DNA of 64,000 nucleotides, from contig CM068313.1 in the NCBI GenBank assembly GCA_034766995.1, positions 20,375,512 to 20,439,511 of the forward strand, read 5' to 3'. This document shows, piece by piece, positions 51,551 through 63,765 of the stretch (the first letter of the stretch is position 1; each line of letters begins with the position of its first letter). The notes under the pieces are model-generated. The model was not told the origin of the DNA. It was given only the letters and a program-made list of their open reading frames with translations, and made no database searches. This DNA comes from Acanthacorydalis orientalis. Its lineage: Eukaryota > Arthropoda > Insecta > Megaloptera > Corydalidae. The translations under genes were made by a program, and so were the position numbers.

Positions 51551-52168
51551 GTGCGTATACTTTGTATGTATGAAAATATAATACTCATGTGGTGGACACG
51601 TCGTCTTCTCCAGTTTTATATTTAATGTCTAAATCTCATGAGATTATAATATATTTAAAGTAGCTTATCTGTATTTATATTTTTCACAGTACATATGTAG
51701 ATAAATACATTTTCAATTTTACATTTAACATTTTAAAAAAAAATATTTATTAATAAAAAGAAATAAATTATAAAATATTTTTTTTAAAAAAATAATAGAC
51801 AAATATTTTATAAAGACATAATTGTAAATAAAAATATTTAACACAAGAAATATGTGATGAAATTAAAAAAAAAATATTATTTAATATGTTTGTTTAATAC
51901 TAACATAAATTTTATTTTCATGATGAGTTTGATGATTTTTTTAAGATGTTGTTAGGAGGAAGATTTATGTTACTTTAAGTTCTGTGTTTCCCGATAACTC
52001 GAGAAGTTTTTCTTTCGTTATAAAAAATAACTATATAATGGTTAAGAGGTAGTAATGTGCAAATAACTAGCATGTTAAGTCGTTGAGCAATTTATCATAA
52101 GTTTGATTCCGTTTTTTGGCATATGTCATCTATTATTAAGAAAGTTGTTTTGGTGAAAAGTTAATAAG

Positions 52169-52203
<35 letters not shown>

Positions 52204-52662
52204 GAGAGAGAGAGAGAGAGATTTTATTTTATTAAAAAGATTTTTTGAAATATACTTGAATCTTGTTTCACAGTTGAAATTAATCAACTGAATTTTCAAC
52301 AAATCATTGCAATGATCATGAGTTTGTCTTTATCACAAATTTAAAAGTGACTTATTGTCTTATATATACGGAAGTTCGTAAAAGGTATTAACGAAAAATG
52401 ATGCATTCATGATACATTCATAATTTATTTGAAAAGATATTTTGTAAATATTTTTCTTCTCTAAAATTGCACTGAAAATTGATAGATATTTTTGCCACTA
52501 CTTTCCTAGTAACTATTATAAAAATCAAAATATTAAAACAATAATTGTTTATATTTATATTTGTGACCCCCATAGTGAATTTCCTTGATAACTTTTGTCC
52601 TTGTGAATTAAACATCTTTTTAATTTCTTTGACTATTTATGAACCATCTTAGATAGCTTCTA
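49070..52662. other. A+T-rich desert, no gene seen
   Basis: Low-complexity sequence. A richer patch at 49,690-49,800 is open on the minus strand for about 70 codons without ATG (KGDKSCFVEVLDKISIRC). It is recorded but not called. Confidence 0.5.
52174..52221. repeat. (TA)n-(GA)n compound microsatellite
   Basis: A TA array, then TG, then about ten GA units. Confidence 0.94.
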
Positions 52663-52755
52663 AATAAATTCGAGTTTAACTTACACCTATCTAAGAATAG
52701 CTCTAGTGTCAAAATTAGTCGTTCCAGATATACATCCGTACAATTCACAAAGACA
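52663..52755 (+). repeat. Dispersed repeat, copy B
   Basis: Matches 39,306-39,400 in opposite orientation, best over 52,687-52,722 (31 of 36 identical). Both copies can be read as short Ser/Lys/Arg-rich frames (here LSKNSSSVKISRSR; copy A LSGNSSSIKSSRES). The frames diverge after the conserved core, so coding is not required to explain the similarity. Confidence 0.65.
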
Positions 52756-53438
52756 CAGATTACTAAGACAATAAGTTAAAATATGCCATATCGTTTAATA
52801 GATATCAATTTTCGTTTTGTACATAGTTGTAATTTAATACATAAAATGACTACAATATGCTATGATCATGTGTTTAAAATTTAATTTAACAATTATAAAA
52901 TGCTGGAGGGTAAATGTTCGATTTATTTGTAGAGCTTCATTGAATCTCATATATCTGAAGTAAATTGTATTCCCATATATTAAATTCATTACTTTAATCA
53001 GAAAAGTCTTTTAAGCCTAGATTAAAGATCTAAATAAGTAAAAAATATTTGTTTTTTTTCCGAGCTTTTACTATGGAATTTAGTCTTCTAAACAATTATA
53101 TATAAACTTATAATTATTTTTTAAAAAATACATATATTAATTTTATATATTCATTAATAGTTTAATGAAGAAATCATTATTAAAAAATAAAACGTTATAT
53201 ATATATATATATATTTTATTAAAATTTCTTCATAAGTATAATATTTTCATTGCAGCACAAATGGTTTTGAAGAGAAAATAATTTTTATAAGAAAATATAA
53301 TAATTTTATAAAAACCTCATTAGTTCCTGAAAAAAAATTATAGAATAATTAATTCAATTTTGAATCAAATCAAAGTATTGTTTTCATTTTTGATTCTTAA
53401 AAGGTTATTGTCTTAGTATTTGTTAATAACAAATAATT

Positions 53439-53485
<47 letters not shown>

Positions 53486-54548
53486 GAATATTATTTCAAT
53501 CAATAAAAGAAAGTATTTTCTTTTTAAAAATAATAATACTTCTTTATATTACACTGACAATGTGTAATTTATTGTATGATTCTAATGTAAATCTCAATAA
53601 AATTGAGTTTTCAGGAATTGCCTGCGGTAGAATTTTTTTTTAAAATTTATATACCTCTCATATGTTAACATTTCATATTTATTTTATTTTAATTAGTCAA
53701 CCTACGTATGATTCCAAACTTTGATTTTATTAATAACTTATATTATAAAAAACATTTTATTGTAAAAACTTATTGTTATGACAATTTGTTATATGTGTGT
53801 ATAATGAAAATTAGTTGACATAATCCATTGCATAAACTAAATTTACAAACTAACCACAAGTGTACTGTATGTTACTAATTAGAATGTTTGCAATAACTGA
53901 GATTGTTACTATTAATCACTAAACTTTTGATAAAGCTCTGGTAGATGACTATATAGTTGACAGCTAAAATAATTGTCTCATGTAAATATTAATTGTATGT
54001 TGAAAATATTTATATATCTATATCTATATATATAGTATATATTTGTAAAATTATATTTCAAGACGTATGAATATTTATATATTTTTATTCATTTTAAAAT
54101 CAGTAATAAATTATTGATTTGTATTTTTGAAAGATACACATATTTATCAGCATATTTTAATTTGAGAATAAAACATTTTTGAATATTAAATCGCTGTTAC
54201 ATTAAAAATATTCATTTTATTGAATACAAGAAAAGGTTCAGTGATTATTTTATAAAAGTCGTAACGCAGATGTGAATTAAGAGACCGCACAAAACTTGTA
54301 AGAAAAAGATAACGTCGATGTTTTTTACTGAGAAATTCAACATTATGACTTTTACAATAGAACACACTTGTCGTCTCTTTTATGATGAAGATCAATGTAA
54401 GTGTAACATCACAAAAATATTTTCGTCATTAAATATTCCTATGAACAATTGATACAACGTGTTTTTAAATATTTAATTATTTATAAGAAAATTCTTACAA
54501 GAAGTGTTAAGATATTTTATGCTAGAATATTAAATAAAATTTTATATA

Positions 54549-54554
54549 CATATA

Positions 54555-54614
<60 letters not shown>
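54549..54614. repeat. (TA)n with one CA interruption
   Basis: TA array with a single TACATA variant. Confidence 0.95.
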
Positions 54615-54616
<2 letters not shown>

Positions 54617-54943
54617 AAATTAATTAAATACGAGTGAGGAATTTAATAATTTTAAATGAAAATTAAATGAATAACAAAACATCACAGGTATTTCTCGCTT
54701 AATTAAATTAAAAAAGTTAATGTTGTCAGTTGAAAGCAAATAAATAGATATTTACAATTATCTTATATATACAAAGGTGTTTGTATTTTTAAAAATTCAT
54801 TTAAAAAAAAGTCAATGACATTAAAGAACAAAAGAAAATTAGTTTTTTTTAAATGTACAACAATTCTTTTTTGTAATTTTATCAATTAAGTTTAGATAGT
54901 TTTAACTCATGAAAACTTTTAAGTTATTATATTAAATTAATTG

Positions 54944-54944
<1 letters not shown>

Positions 54945-55037
<93 letters not shown>

Positions 55038-55043
55038 GTGTGT
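54945..55043. repeat. Longest pure (TA)n array, with GT tail
   Basis: About 88 bp of unbroken TA followed by TTGTGTGTGT. It is the longest uninterrupted dinucleotide array in the window and probably highly variable in length. Confidence 0.95.
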
Positions 55044-56037
55044 AGGTATGAATTGATATTCAAGCTATTTTTTTTATTAGAATATTATATTATTTTGAGA
55101 TTGATGACACTGTTCTATTGAATTTAATATGACAGATTAACTACGTACACAGCATGTGTATATTTTTGTAAATACATACATTATTTGTTGCCATAAGCGT
55201 ACCGATGAATTTTAGTTAAAATACGTCATTACAATTTTATTTTATATTTTGGAATTTATTTACCTCAATTGAACGAGAAATACGGCCATGTATTTTATCG
55301 CTAAACCTTTTTTTTATTTTCTTGCAATAAATTCCATACTTCAGTAAATACCTTATCATTATTCGGAATTTTGTTATATATCTAAGCATTTTTTTTCATT
55401 TTGTAAAGAGAATACTATGTGTGAGCTGTAGAATATGAACTGTATCAGAGACTGAAGTGCACTAAAGTTTTGGGATTGTTCAAGTCTTGAAACTTGCATA
55501 ATAAGCATTATTATACTGCAGTAGAGTTATAATTTCTGTTTGTTCGAATATTTTGAAACTTTGCACATACATGCAATACATTTTGTTTGATAACCTAATA
55601 AGTAATTATCTTAATTAATTTTAGCTGAAAATGAACATTACTACCAACTATATTTGTAAAATATTTTTTTGATGTTGTCTTATAAGTTTTATTACTGCTT
55701 AATTTTAACTTCATTTAAAGTTTTATAAAATATTTATTAAGTATTTTATCTATTTAAGAAAAGTTGAAAGTGAAATATAAATAATTACACGTTTTAAACG
55801 TAAATAATTTAAATAACATATAATCAAAAATTCATGTGCATATTAAACAAATAAATTAAAAAATTAAAAAAAAAAACATTTATTTTACTTTATGCGTATA
55901 TTTTTTTATTTTTCAGCGTTAAGCAATGAATAGTGCATTATTGCTGATGAGAATTAATTTGAAAACAAAAAAAATCTCAGGTAATATAAATAAGAGTTTG
56001 TTCATCCTCTTTTTTTGATTTATTCTTATATATCTCA

Positions 56038-56038
<1 letters not shown>

Positions 56039-56094
<56 letters not shown>
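56039..56094. repeat. (TA)n array, left flank of mariner relic
   Basis: A TA array ending directly at the left edge of the decayed mariner element. Confidence 0.95.
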
Positions 56095-56098
<4 letters not shown>

Positions 56099-56880
56099 TA
56101 ACAAATAGTTTTATTGAAGAACTGTTTGTCAACAACATACATGTCATAGTAACATTTGTTTTCCCTATACATTTAAGTATCTATTTTAAGCAATAGATTG
56201 TATTTTTATTGAACTGTACCTCTTAAAGTGACACACTGTTTCAGATGTTTTGTGAAAAATGAACGAATGATAGTGATTTAAACAAGTGAATGTTATTAAA
56301 TTTTCAATAAAATTAATGATTTTCTGAATTCAGTGATAACAGACGTCGAATTTCCTATCTATTTGTATAATCCACAAATCAAGCATCAGAGCATATAATG
56401 ATAAACTCTCTCTTCATCCCGTTTAAACTAACCAAGAATGTCTCGATCGACGATTAAATCCGTCATTGTGTCATTTTGTTTGAATGCTGTGTTATTATTC
56501 ATCAAGATTCTGTCCCTCGAAACTAAACTGCTCATCAGATAATTTACATTCAGATTTTAGGAAGAATGTGAAAAATTGAAAGACAACCTAATTTTTGGTC
56601 GGGAAAATGAGTTTTTTTGACATGACAATGCGTCGTATTATTCCCGCGTTGTAGGGGAAGAACATTTAATGAAAAAAAATATCACAACATGATCACTCAA
56701 TTATTTATCAGTATGACTATTTTCTGTTTTCAAAAATTAAATTTGTGTAAAAGAATGTCATGTTTGAAGATTTAGCAGTAATTTTGAATACACCGCAATA
56801 ATTGATGATATTATTTTCCAACGATGATTTTTAAAAGCATGTTTGATGATTGCATGTTTCAGTTAAAGGTTATATATGTG
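56095..56880 (+). pseudogene. Decayed mariner transposase (catalytic part)
   Basis: From about 56,228 the plus strand gives mariner transposase similarity broken into several frames: INDFLNSVITDVEF, then YLYNPQIKHQS (the block before the first catalytic Asp and the YDPxTKxQS motif), RMSRSTIKSVIVSF, IHQDSVPRN, HDNA (56,621-56,632) and YDYFLFSKIKFV then NVMFEDLAVILNT. In mariners the DDD triad lies in TGDESW, HDNA and CDFFLF-type motifs (family knowledge). Here the first Asp is replaced (ITDVEF), while the second (GAC 56,624-56,626) and third (GAC 56,715-56,717) remain, in different frames. Stops and frameshifts are frequent. The N-terminal DNA-binding half is missing; 56,095-56,227 may be leader sequence. 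The relic fills the gap between two (TA)n arrays. Inverted termini are not clear. Confidence 0.85.
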
Positions 56881-56881
56881 G

Positions 56882-56886
56882 ATATA

Positions 56887-56944
<58 letters not shown>
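56882..56944. repeat. (TA)n array, right flank of mariner relic
   Basis: A TA array with one CATA variant, starting just beyond the mariner relic and matching the array on its left side. Confidence 0.94.
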
Positions 56945-56952
<8 letters not shown>

Positions 56953-58393
56953 TCTATGTTAACTTATTAAAGCAATTTAAATAAGAAAATTCAAATTAAA
57001 AGCTATAAAAGAGAAGTAAACGGCATTTATTTTCTTGAAGTTTTTGTTCTTACAAAGTAATAAATATTTGCATTTATCATAAAGAGTAATTGTTACTTTG
57101 CATGTGTGAAATGCATTCCGTACTTTTCCGCACTTTTTAAATATTAAATTAATGACGCAAAATGTGTTTAAATGTCGAATGCAATTAACATTTTTGATTA
57201 TAAACAGCAATAAATAATCCAAGACAGTATGAATATTTAAAATTAATTTTCACTGCTTTTTATATACGTACATATATCAAGTAAATGTATAAAATTTTAC
57301 ATTCGAGTTTTATTTCTTGTTACTAGAACCATGTAAAATATTATACAATACACATATATCCAGACATTTATCTATTTATCCATTTTAAAAAGGATATTTT
57401 CCAAATATATTAATTTGATTTTGTAAAATAGCTGCATTACATTTGTATTAAATTTTTTTATTATGTAAATGTACATATGTTAGTTCATTATCGTGTTAAT
57501 AAATGTTTGCGTTAAAATTGTATACTGAATGTATACTAAATTCTATTTCAGTTTCTCTCTCTAACCATTTCGCTTTCTCTCTCTATAAATATATGTTATA
57601 TGCACCCCCTCCCTTCCCCCATATATATATAAATATCAAATTTAATATTAATAATCAGATCAATCTCAGATCAAAGAAAAATTAAATGCTTAATTGCTCT
57701 AATAACAGAAACGTAATTTTCATGATTAAAGAATAAGCGAGAATGTAATGATTAATTAAAAAGGCAGACGATTACTACATATAAATTAAATTGATGACTA
57801 TTAAAACACTACATTAAAGTTCTGACAATAAAAGCATCTTCTCTTATAAATTTAAATAGAGAATCAATTTGAGTAACATGATTTCAATCGTTTGTACGCT
57901 TTTGTTTGTTTATTTCATTTGAACAATTCTACATGTATGAAGTTAAGGTCTTGATTAAACTTCTTCAATATACATTCATGAGAATGTTCATGTATTCTGT
58001 ATTCGAGCTGCATTCATATGCAGTAAAAGTTTTTCTTCATGAATATTTAAGTTTTTCTAAGATTTTTATGTGTTGTTTGAATATGCATGTTTGTCATATT
58101 TTTATGTACAATTTGTACACAGTATTTTATACATTATTGCATATAAAAATGTGTTTTATATCTTAAACCGTTTTTAGATTTTGATAAAAGAATTTGAAAA
58201 AGAGTAATTAAACAATTATATTTTAAAATCGTCATACGCTTTTTATAATTATCAGACTTATTCAGTTATCCTGATTATTATTAACTTGAAATTTCGTTTC
58301 AATATTATTTTCGCATCCAAAATCAGAGATATCTTTGATATCCATATATATATATATTAAAAATTAAGGTTTGAATTAGATCTTAAAATCAAA

Positions 58394-58396
58394 TTC

Positions 58397-58457
<61 letters not shown>

Positions 58458-58458
58458 T
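58394..58458. repeat. (TA)n-(GT)n compound microsatellite
   Basis: A TA array continuing into TATGTATGTGTGTG. Confidence 0.94.
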
Positions 58459-58694
58459 TCTGTATGTGTGTGCATATAAGCGGAAAATATACATTATAAC
58501 CTAGAAAATAATATTTAAAAACATAGAAAGAGAAAAATGGACAGATGGAATAAAGATGTTAAAATGTACTGGAACTATGTGGAAAAGAAGAAAATTTTCG
58601 TTTAAATTTGATAAATTTGATTTAAGACTTTTATTTGCCTATAGATTGTCAAAGGCTGAAACTTATTTATATTTATATATATATATATATATAT

Positions 58695-58742
<48 letters not shown>

Positions 58743-59002
58743 GTGTATATGTATGTACTTGAGCGAATCATTAAAAAAGTAAATCTAAAAAAGAACTTGA
58801 AATCTTTTTGTACGTAATTAGTAATTGGAATAAAGCAAACAAACAAGGTAATTTAAATCTTCCGAAGTTATTAAATATATGTATAAAAAATAATTATTTC
58901 TAGTGATTTTTTCAGAAAACGATACATGCAAATTTGAAGCAAAATCTCTTTTACCTTAGAAATTCATTTTCCAATATTTATTTCATCCCAATCAGTGTTA
59001 TG

Positions 59003-59018
59003 TTCAAACGCGTTTGAA
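59003..59018. promoter_or_regulatory. Perfect 16-bp palindrome TTCAAACGCGTTTGAA
   Basis: A perfect palindrome with an ACGCGT core inside a richer patch (about 58,990-59,130) that also has cggaaacgtaa and two gtcga(a/t)t motifs. CpG is rare in this window, so a CGCG-centred palindrome stands out. It could be a dimer-binding site; no factor is assigned. Confidence 0.25.
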
Positions 59019-59297
59019 ACGGAAACGTAAATCTTTTCGAATCGTTCTGTTTTCTCATCTGCTTTTCATTCTTTTCTTAATTCCATAAATTCAGTTATGT
59101 TTCATAACGGTTGAGTCGAATAATCAGTCGATTCTTGTTAGTTTATTGATTTTTACCTTCGATTTTTAAAAGAAAATTTGAAACATTTTACTTATTTAAA
59201 TGATTTATATTTACTCTTTATATTGTATTTTATAACTTTCTTTAACTTTTCTTTAGAAGTATAAATAAATAAGAAATTCATATTTTCATAGATACGT

Positions 59298-59348
<51 letters not shown>

Positions 59349-59628
59349 TATATTAAAAAATAAAACCTTTTTATTTGTCTGTGAAATTAAAAAAAATGTT
59401 TAGGTATCAAAAAATTATAGATTTTATTTAAATAAACATATTTTTTCCAATTTTTATTCTCCTTTAAACTACTAAAATAAAATATTTTTTTAACAGTTAG
59501 AAAATATTAATAATGCTAATATTAAACTTAATAAACAATCATTTCTTTATTAATTAATATTTGTGTTTATTAGTTAAATTGGTTTTTTTACTGGATATTA
59601 ATTTATTCTCAAGAATCACTATATACGA

Positions 59629-59665
<37 letters not shown>

Positions 59666-61535
59666 TTAATGAATTTAAATAATTATATTCAAAAATATTT
59701 ATTAAATATATGATATCATTACGAAAACAATTTATAAATTAATTTAAATTCAATTTATATACAAGGTTTCAAGATCAAAAAGTTTATCAAAAAGCTTAAT
59801 TTTTTGTACTCTAATTAGTTAGCGACCTTAATTTTCAATGCGCTTCTCTTAATTGCATATTAATTAGATAAGTTGCTTCAAGTTACTAAATCGATTTAAA
59901 AGTATGAACTATTCATAATTCTGACATTCAACTATGTGTTCTTGTTTATAATTTTTTTTATGAAATTTTTTTTATATATTCATTTACTTAAATATCATTT
60001 GATGTTTATAATCTTATTAAGATTTATTGACATTTAAACCTTTTAAAATATATTATTACTTTTCCAGAGATGATTTCATTAACAGACTTCATAGCTATAA
60101 TTGTTATTAATAGGTGTATTCTTTTTGTATTATAAACAGACTGGTTTTATTGACAGTTATACAAATTTGTTCACTAACGAATAATTCTATTTAAAATTAT
60201 TAAGTATATATATATATATAATGATATACATAATATATTTTTTATAATATACAAATAATTAAATAATTATTTATTTGTATATTTGAATTTTTATTAAATT
60301 TGATTTTTTACAAAAAACGTTTATGAAAAAAATATAAAAAACTGTAAATATATAGAAGAAAACTACTTTTTGAAAAGAAAAATATACTATGTTTATAAAT
60401 ATAAAAGTTTTTAAATTTACAAGAGTACATTTCCTAGTGTCATATCCTTATGTTCTTTTCATCTAAACCGTGTTGCATATTTTACGATGCCATTTATTTA
60501 TCTCATGTATGTTTATATTTTTTTAGGTATTTTTACTTACACACCAGTGAATATTTAAAAATAGATATCGTTTTCAAAATATTTTTTTTAAATTTTCAAA
60601 GAATTCAATACTAGCAGATATTTAATGAAGTCAATTATTGTTAAACAATATAAACACATTTTCTGGACAGTTTTATCATAGATAAATGAATTAATGAAAA
60701 TATAAAATTTATAGAAAGTAGTCGATTATAATTATATAGAATTAATAAAATTTGTAGACTTTGAATTATGACATGTCGATAAGGATCTGAACTTAACTTT
60801 TAATTCTATATTGATTTTTCTGTTAATAAAGAAATAAATATAACGTGTCTTTTATATACCATATATATATATATGTAATACGTATGTCTGTTTGTTTGTG
60901 TGTGTATGTGCTCGTATGTTTGAATTCATAATTTTAATTTTTGCTGTATATTATTTATTTTATGAAATCAGGTAATTATTAAAGAATGGGGTTATAAAAT
61001 TGAGAATAACTGATAAAATGTGAATCGTCAATCGAATTATTGATAGAATTTGATATCGAAATTTTACTTTATTTGATATAGGTGATAGATAATTTTAATT
61101 ATATATGATTTTATATTCATAATATAGAAGAAACATATTTATTTTATTTATTAAAAATATTTTCATTTTTTTTAGGTGATTATTTTATTAAAAAGATTTT
61201 TCCATGTCTTCTGTTTATTACAGTAAATTTCTGTTACAGAAAATATCGTACATATTTTTACACCACAAATTAAAGTAGGTATATTCGTACAAATATATTT
61301 CATGTACATGTATTACGATCTCCACGATGTCAGTATATGAATTTTGACTTTATTAACACAAATTACGTAGTTGGAAAATTTGGTTAAGCAAAAAATTATT
61401 TCAAGTTCATACATTGTTTTAGGAAAAAGCAAAAAACATGTAGTGTAAGGAAAATAAAAATGGATTTTTTGTGTTCCATTCTTATAAAAATATGCGGGTA
61501 TTTACGTAGTCACCGTTAGTATTGAAAGACATATA

Positions 61536-62757
61536 CAGGGTGTGGCAAAATACCTCCTAGATTTTTTAAATTTAAAAAAATAATGGTAAATGCTATTCAA
61601 AATTTTATTACATAATCTAAAAATGCATGGAATACAGTTGTTTTTTCATTGGTTTTCAATATGATGTCGTTCAGATGGTAGACTTCATTCGCAATACACA
61701 TTTATAGTCAATTTTTGAAGTTTCTTATCACTCGGCGCGCGATTTACTACATTATCGATGCAACTTCTTGAAATATAGCACCCTTAAGTTCGTTAATGAT
61801 GTTGTTCATTAATGGTTTGTAAACCTGAGTTTTCAGAGGGGCTCAAAGAAAAAAGTCACAATGGGCGAGATAGGGTGAACGTGCAGGTCATCCAACGTCA
61901 CCGCGTATCTAGATCAAGTGTTCTGGAAACAGTTCTCTCAAAACTTTCATTGTCATGCTCTTTGTATGTTCGGTGGCCCCATCCTGTTGAAACCACACAT
62001 CCGAATTTTAAAGTTTAGTGAGTTTCTGTTCCAAGAAGTTTTGTAGTATCTCAAAATACCGATGAGAAATTACTGTAACGGTTTGGCCTTCCTCTTCAAA
62101 AAAGTAAGGGCCATAAACACTAAAATTTGCAGCAGTGCGCAAAATAATGGTATTTTGACTGTCTAGAGGTCTTTTATGAAACTGATGAGGATTGTTTTCC
62201 ATGCAGTAACGAAAATTCTGCTTTGTAATGCAGTCAGACAAATGAAAGTGAACTTTGCCATTTGTAGGCAGAACAGCTTTTGTAGGAACATTTTAAAGGG
62301 TATCCTCACAACATGCCTTTCGGTTCTCCCAGTCGGGTACCTTAGATTTCTGAACAACCATTTTTTTGTATAGCTGGAACTTACAATCTGTGTATAAAAT
62401 TCTCCTGATAGTTCGATCAGACAACCTCATAGAAGAAAATGTTTACAGGCTGAACGTTTGAGAAATTGCACAATAGACTGTATGGAAGCGTTGAAATTTT
62501 CTGGAATTCGAACGCTCCGTGTTCTTTCAGGTGGTTTTCATTTTAACGCTGAACTTGTGATCCAGAAATTTTCATCCCATAGTAATATGATTTTTCGGTC
62601 CAAAACAGCAGCATTTCAACCAAGCGGGAAATGAATTCGGTAAGGCACATGCTATTGGAAGATCTCACTACGCCCCGTCTCACTTTACTAGGGTCGAACC
62701 CATTGACTAAGCGAATTTTGTATCTTTTTTTGCCGCACCTTCATATGAAGATAAACA
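61536..62757 (-). pseudogene. Decayed IS630/mariner-like transposon with one terminus
   Basis: The left edge at 61,536 follows a TA and reads CAGGGTGTGGCAAAATACC, typical of insect and spider IS630/mariner-like elements. On the minus strand, similarity to their transposase runs from about 62,655 to 61,640: PLG*NAAVLDRKIIL, LSDRTIRRIL (helix-turn-helix), VPDWENRKACCEDTL, HFHLSDCITKQNFRY, YGPYFFEEEGQTVTV, ILQNFLEQKL, DVWFQQDGATEHT, PARSP, CDFFL. The first catalytic Asp is lost (GKVHF where DEAHF is usual; GGC at 62,257-62,259); QQD and CDFF Asp residues remain. Stops lie at 62,008-62,010, 61,909-61,911, 61,888-61,890 and 61,843-61,845, with others and a frameshift upstream. The 5' terminus is missing, so the copy is 5'-truncated. 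The opposite-strand frames here are shadows. Confidence 0.88.
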
Positions 62758-63285
62758 AGGGCATGTTCATAAAGTAGAGGATTTGTATCAAAATTAAAAA
62801 AAAAATAGATAGAAATTTTCCTCTATACGAATTTGTTAAATGAGATTTGTCTGTGAAAACATGAAAATACTTCCCATTCAAGTTTATTAAGTGTAGATTG
62901 TAAATCGATACTGTATTTTATTAATTAGTTTTTACGAATTAAACTTTTATATGAAAAATATTCCTAGGACTGCTTAAGGCAGTAACACACAAAGTATCGT
63001 TTACAAACCATCTGCAACTTTTTAATCTTTTAAATGTGGCCTGCGGTTATATTTATTATATATGTACGTGAAATCATCTCTGTTAAGGTTTTATAAAATT
63101 ATTCAAATTTTATATTTAATAAAGCGAAAACTGGAAACACGAAATGAACAGGATTTCCATAAATGTTTCTTGCTAATCAAATTTAATAGTAAAATTGATT
63201 ACTGACTATAACTATAGGGAAAAACGAATCTCTGTCCAATAAATACATAAATAGAAGATAATGAATGTGCGACATTTGTTTGATG

Positions 63286-63342
<57 letters not shown>

Positions 63343-63715
63343 AATGAATTTTTTTCAGAACAATCAAGTTTCTACGTTGAATGACTATGATTTGGATGTG
63401 AAATATTTAATTGTATATATTACTATCAATTATTTCCATTTATGTAAAAATATTATTTTTAAATATTTTTCACTTTGATTTATAATTAAGACTGAATTTA
63501 GTGCTGTTTAATTTAAAAATATCATTCAATGTTTCATGTTAAATTTTAATTTTGTGTATATTGTTTTACCAATTATATCCAAATTTTTTTAGAGTGCCCT
63601 TAATATGTATGCTTCATAATATACAAGTATTTAGTAAACAATTTTTAAACGATAAATCAGTAGAAATATAATGCATAGAAATGTATTTTCAATATACATA
63701 TCTGTTATATTACAG
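62758..63715. other. A+T-rich DNA, no gene seen
   Basis: A small richer patch at 62,965-63,045 (ctaggactgcttaaggcag) has no open frame or transposon end that I recognise. Otherwise low-complexity with one compound microsatellite. Confidence 0.5.
63285..63342. repeat. (TA)n-(GT)n compound microsatellite
   Basis: TA units followed by about thirteen GT units. Confidence 0.94.
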
Positions 63716-63765
63716 AATTAACTCAGTATGCAGCAGCACACCCACATAGTATATCGTTGTATTAA
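63716..63765 (+). CDS. Possible short terminal exon
   Basis: An acceptor-like tatctgttatattacag ends at 63,715. The following 50 nt read, after two bases completing a codon, LTQYAAAHPHSISLY and then TAA (63,763-63,765). Composition is richer than the flanks (cagcagcacacccac). It is very short, no poly(A) signal was seen before the window ends, and no family is recognised. Confidence 0.18.

Larger units (their letters stand above)
52756..56038. other. A+T-rich desert with long (TA)n arrays
   Basis: A 69-codon minus-strand frame at 54,186-54,395 has plausible residues (ETTSVFYCKSHNVEFLSKK) but no other support. A patch at 55,180-55,560 is somewhat richer, with no open frame of note. No transposon recognised. 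Confidence 0.5.
56945..61535. other. A+T-rich desert with (TA)n arrays
   Basis: Low-complexity sequence and microsatellites, apart from a short island near 59.0-59.13 kb. Frames at 57,503, 57,906, 58,556 and 58,635 are of chance length or translate TA arrays. Confidence 0.55.

Noticed and set aside
52026..52125. Possible tRNA (gtttgattcc near 52,103)
   Set aside because: The T-loop-like word is not matched by acceptor, D or anticodon stems at proper spacing.
57906..58166. 86-codon plus-strand frame rich in Met, Phe, Tyr and His
   Set aside because: The residue mix follows from A+T-rich sequence with recurrent cat/atg/tat words; no motif, splice context or composition change supports it.
61843..61890. 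TGA codons at Trp positions as evidence of a variant genetic code
   Set aside because: Other stop codons (TAA, TAG) and frameshifts interrupt the same frame, so ordinary pseudogene decay explains them.
61812..62018. 68-codon plus-strand frame (and 62,176-62,373)
   Set aside because: Opposite-strand shadows of the decayed IS630-like transposase.
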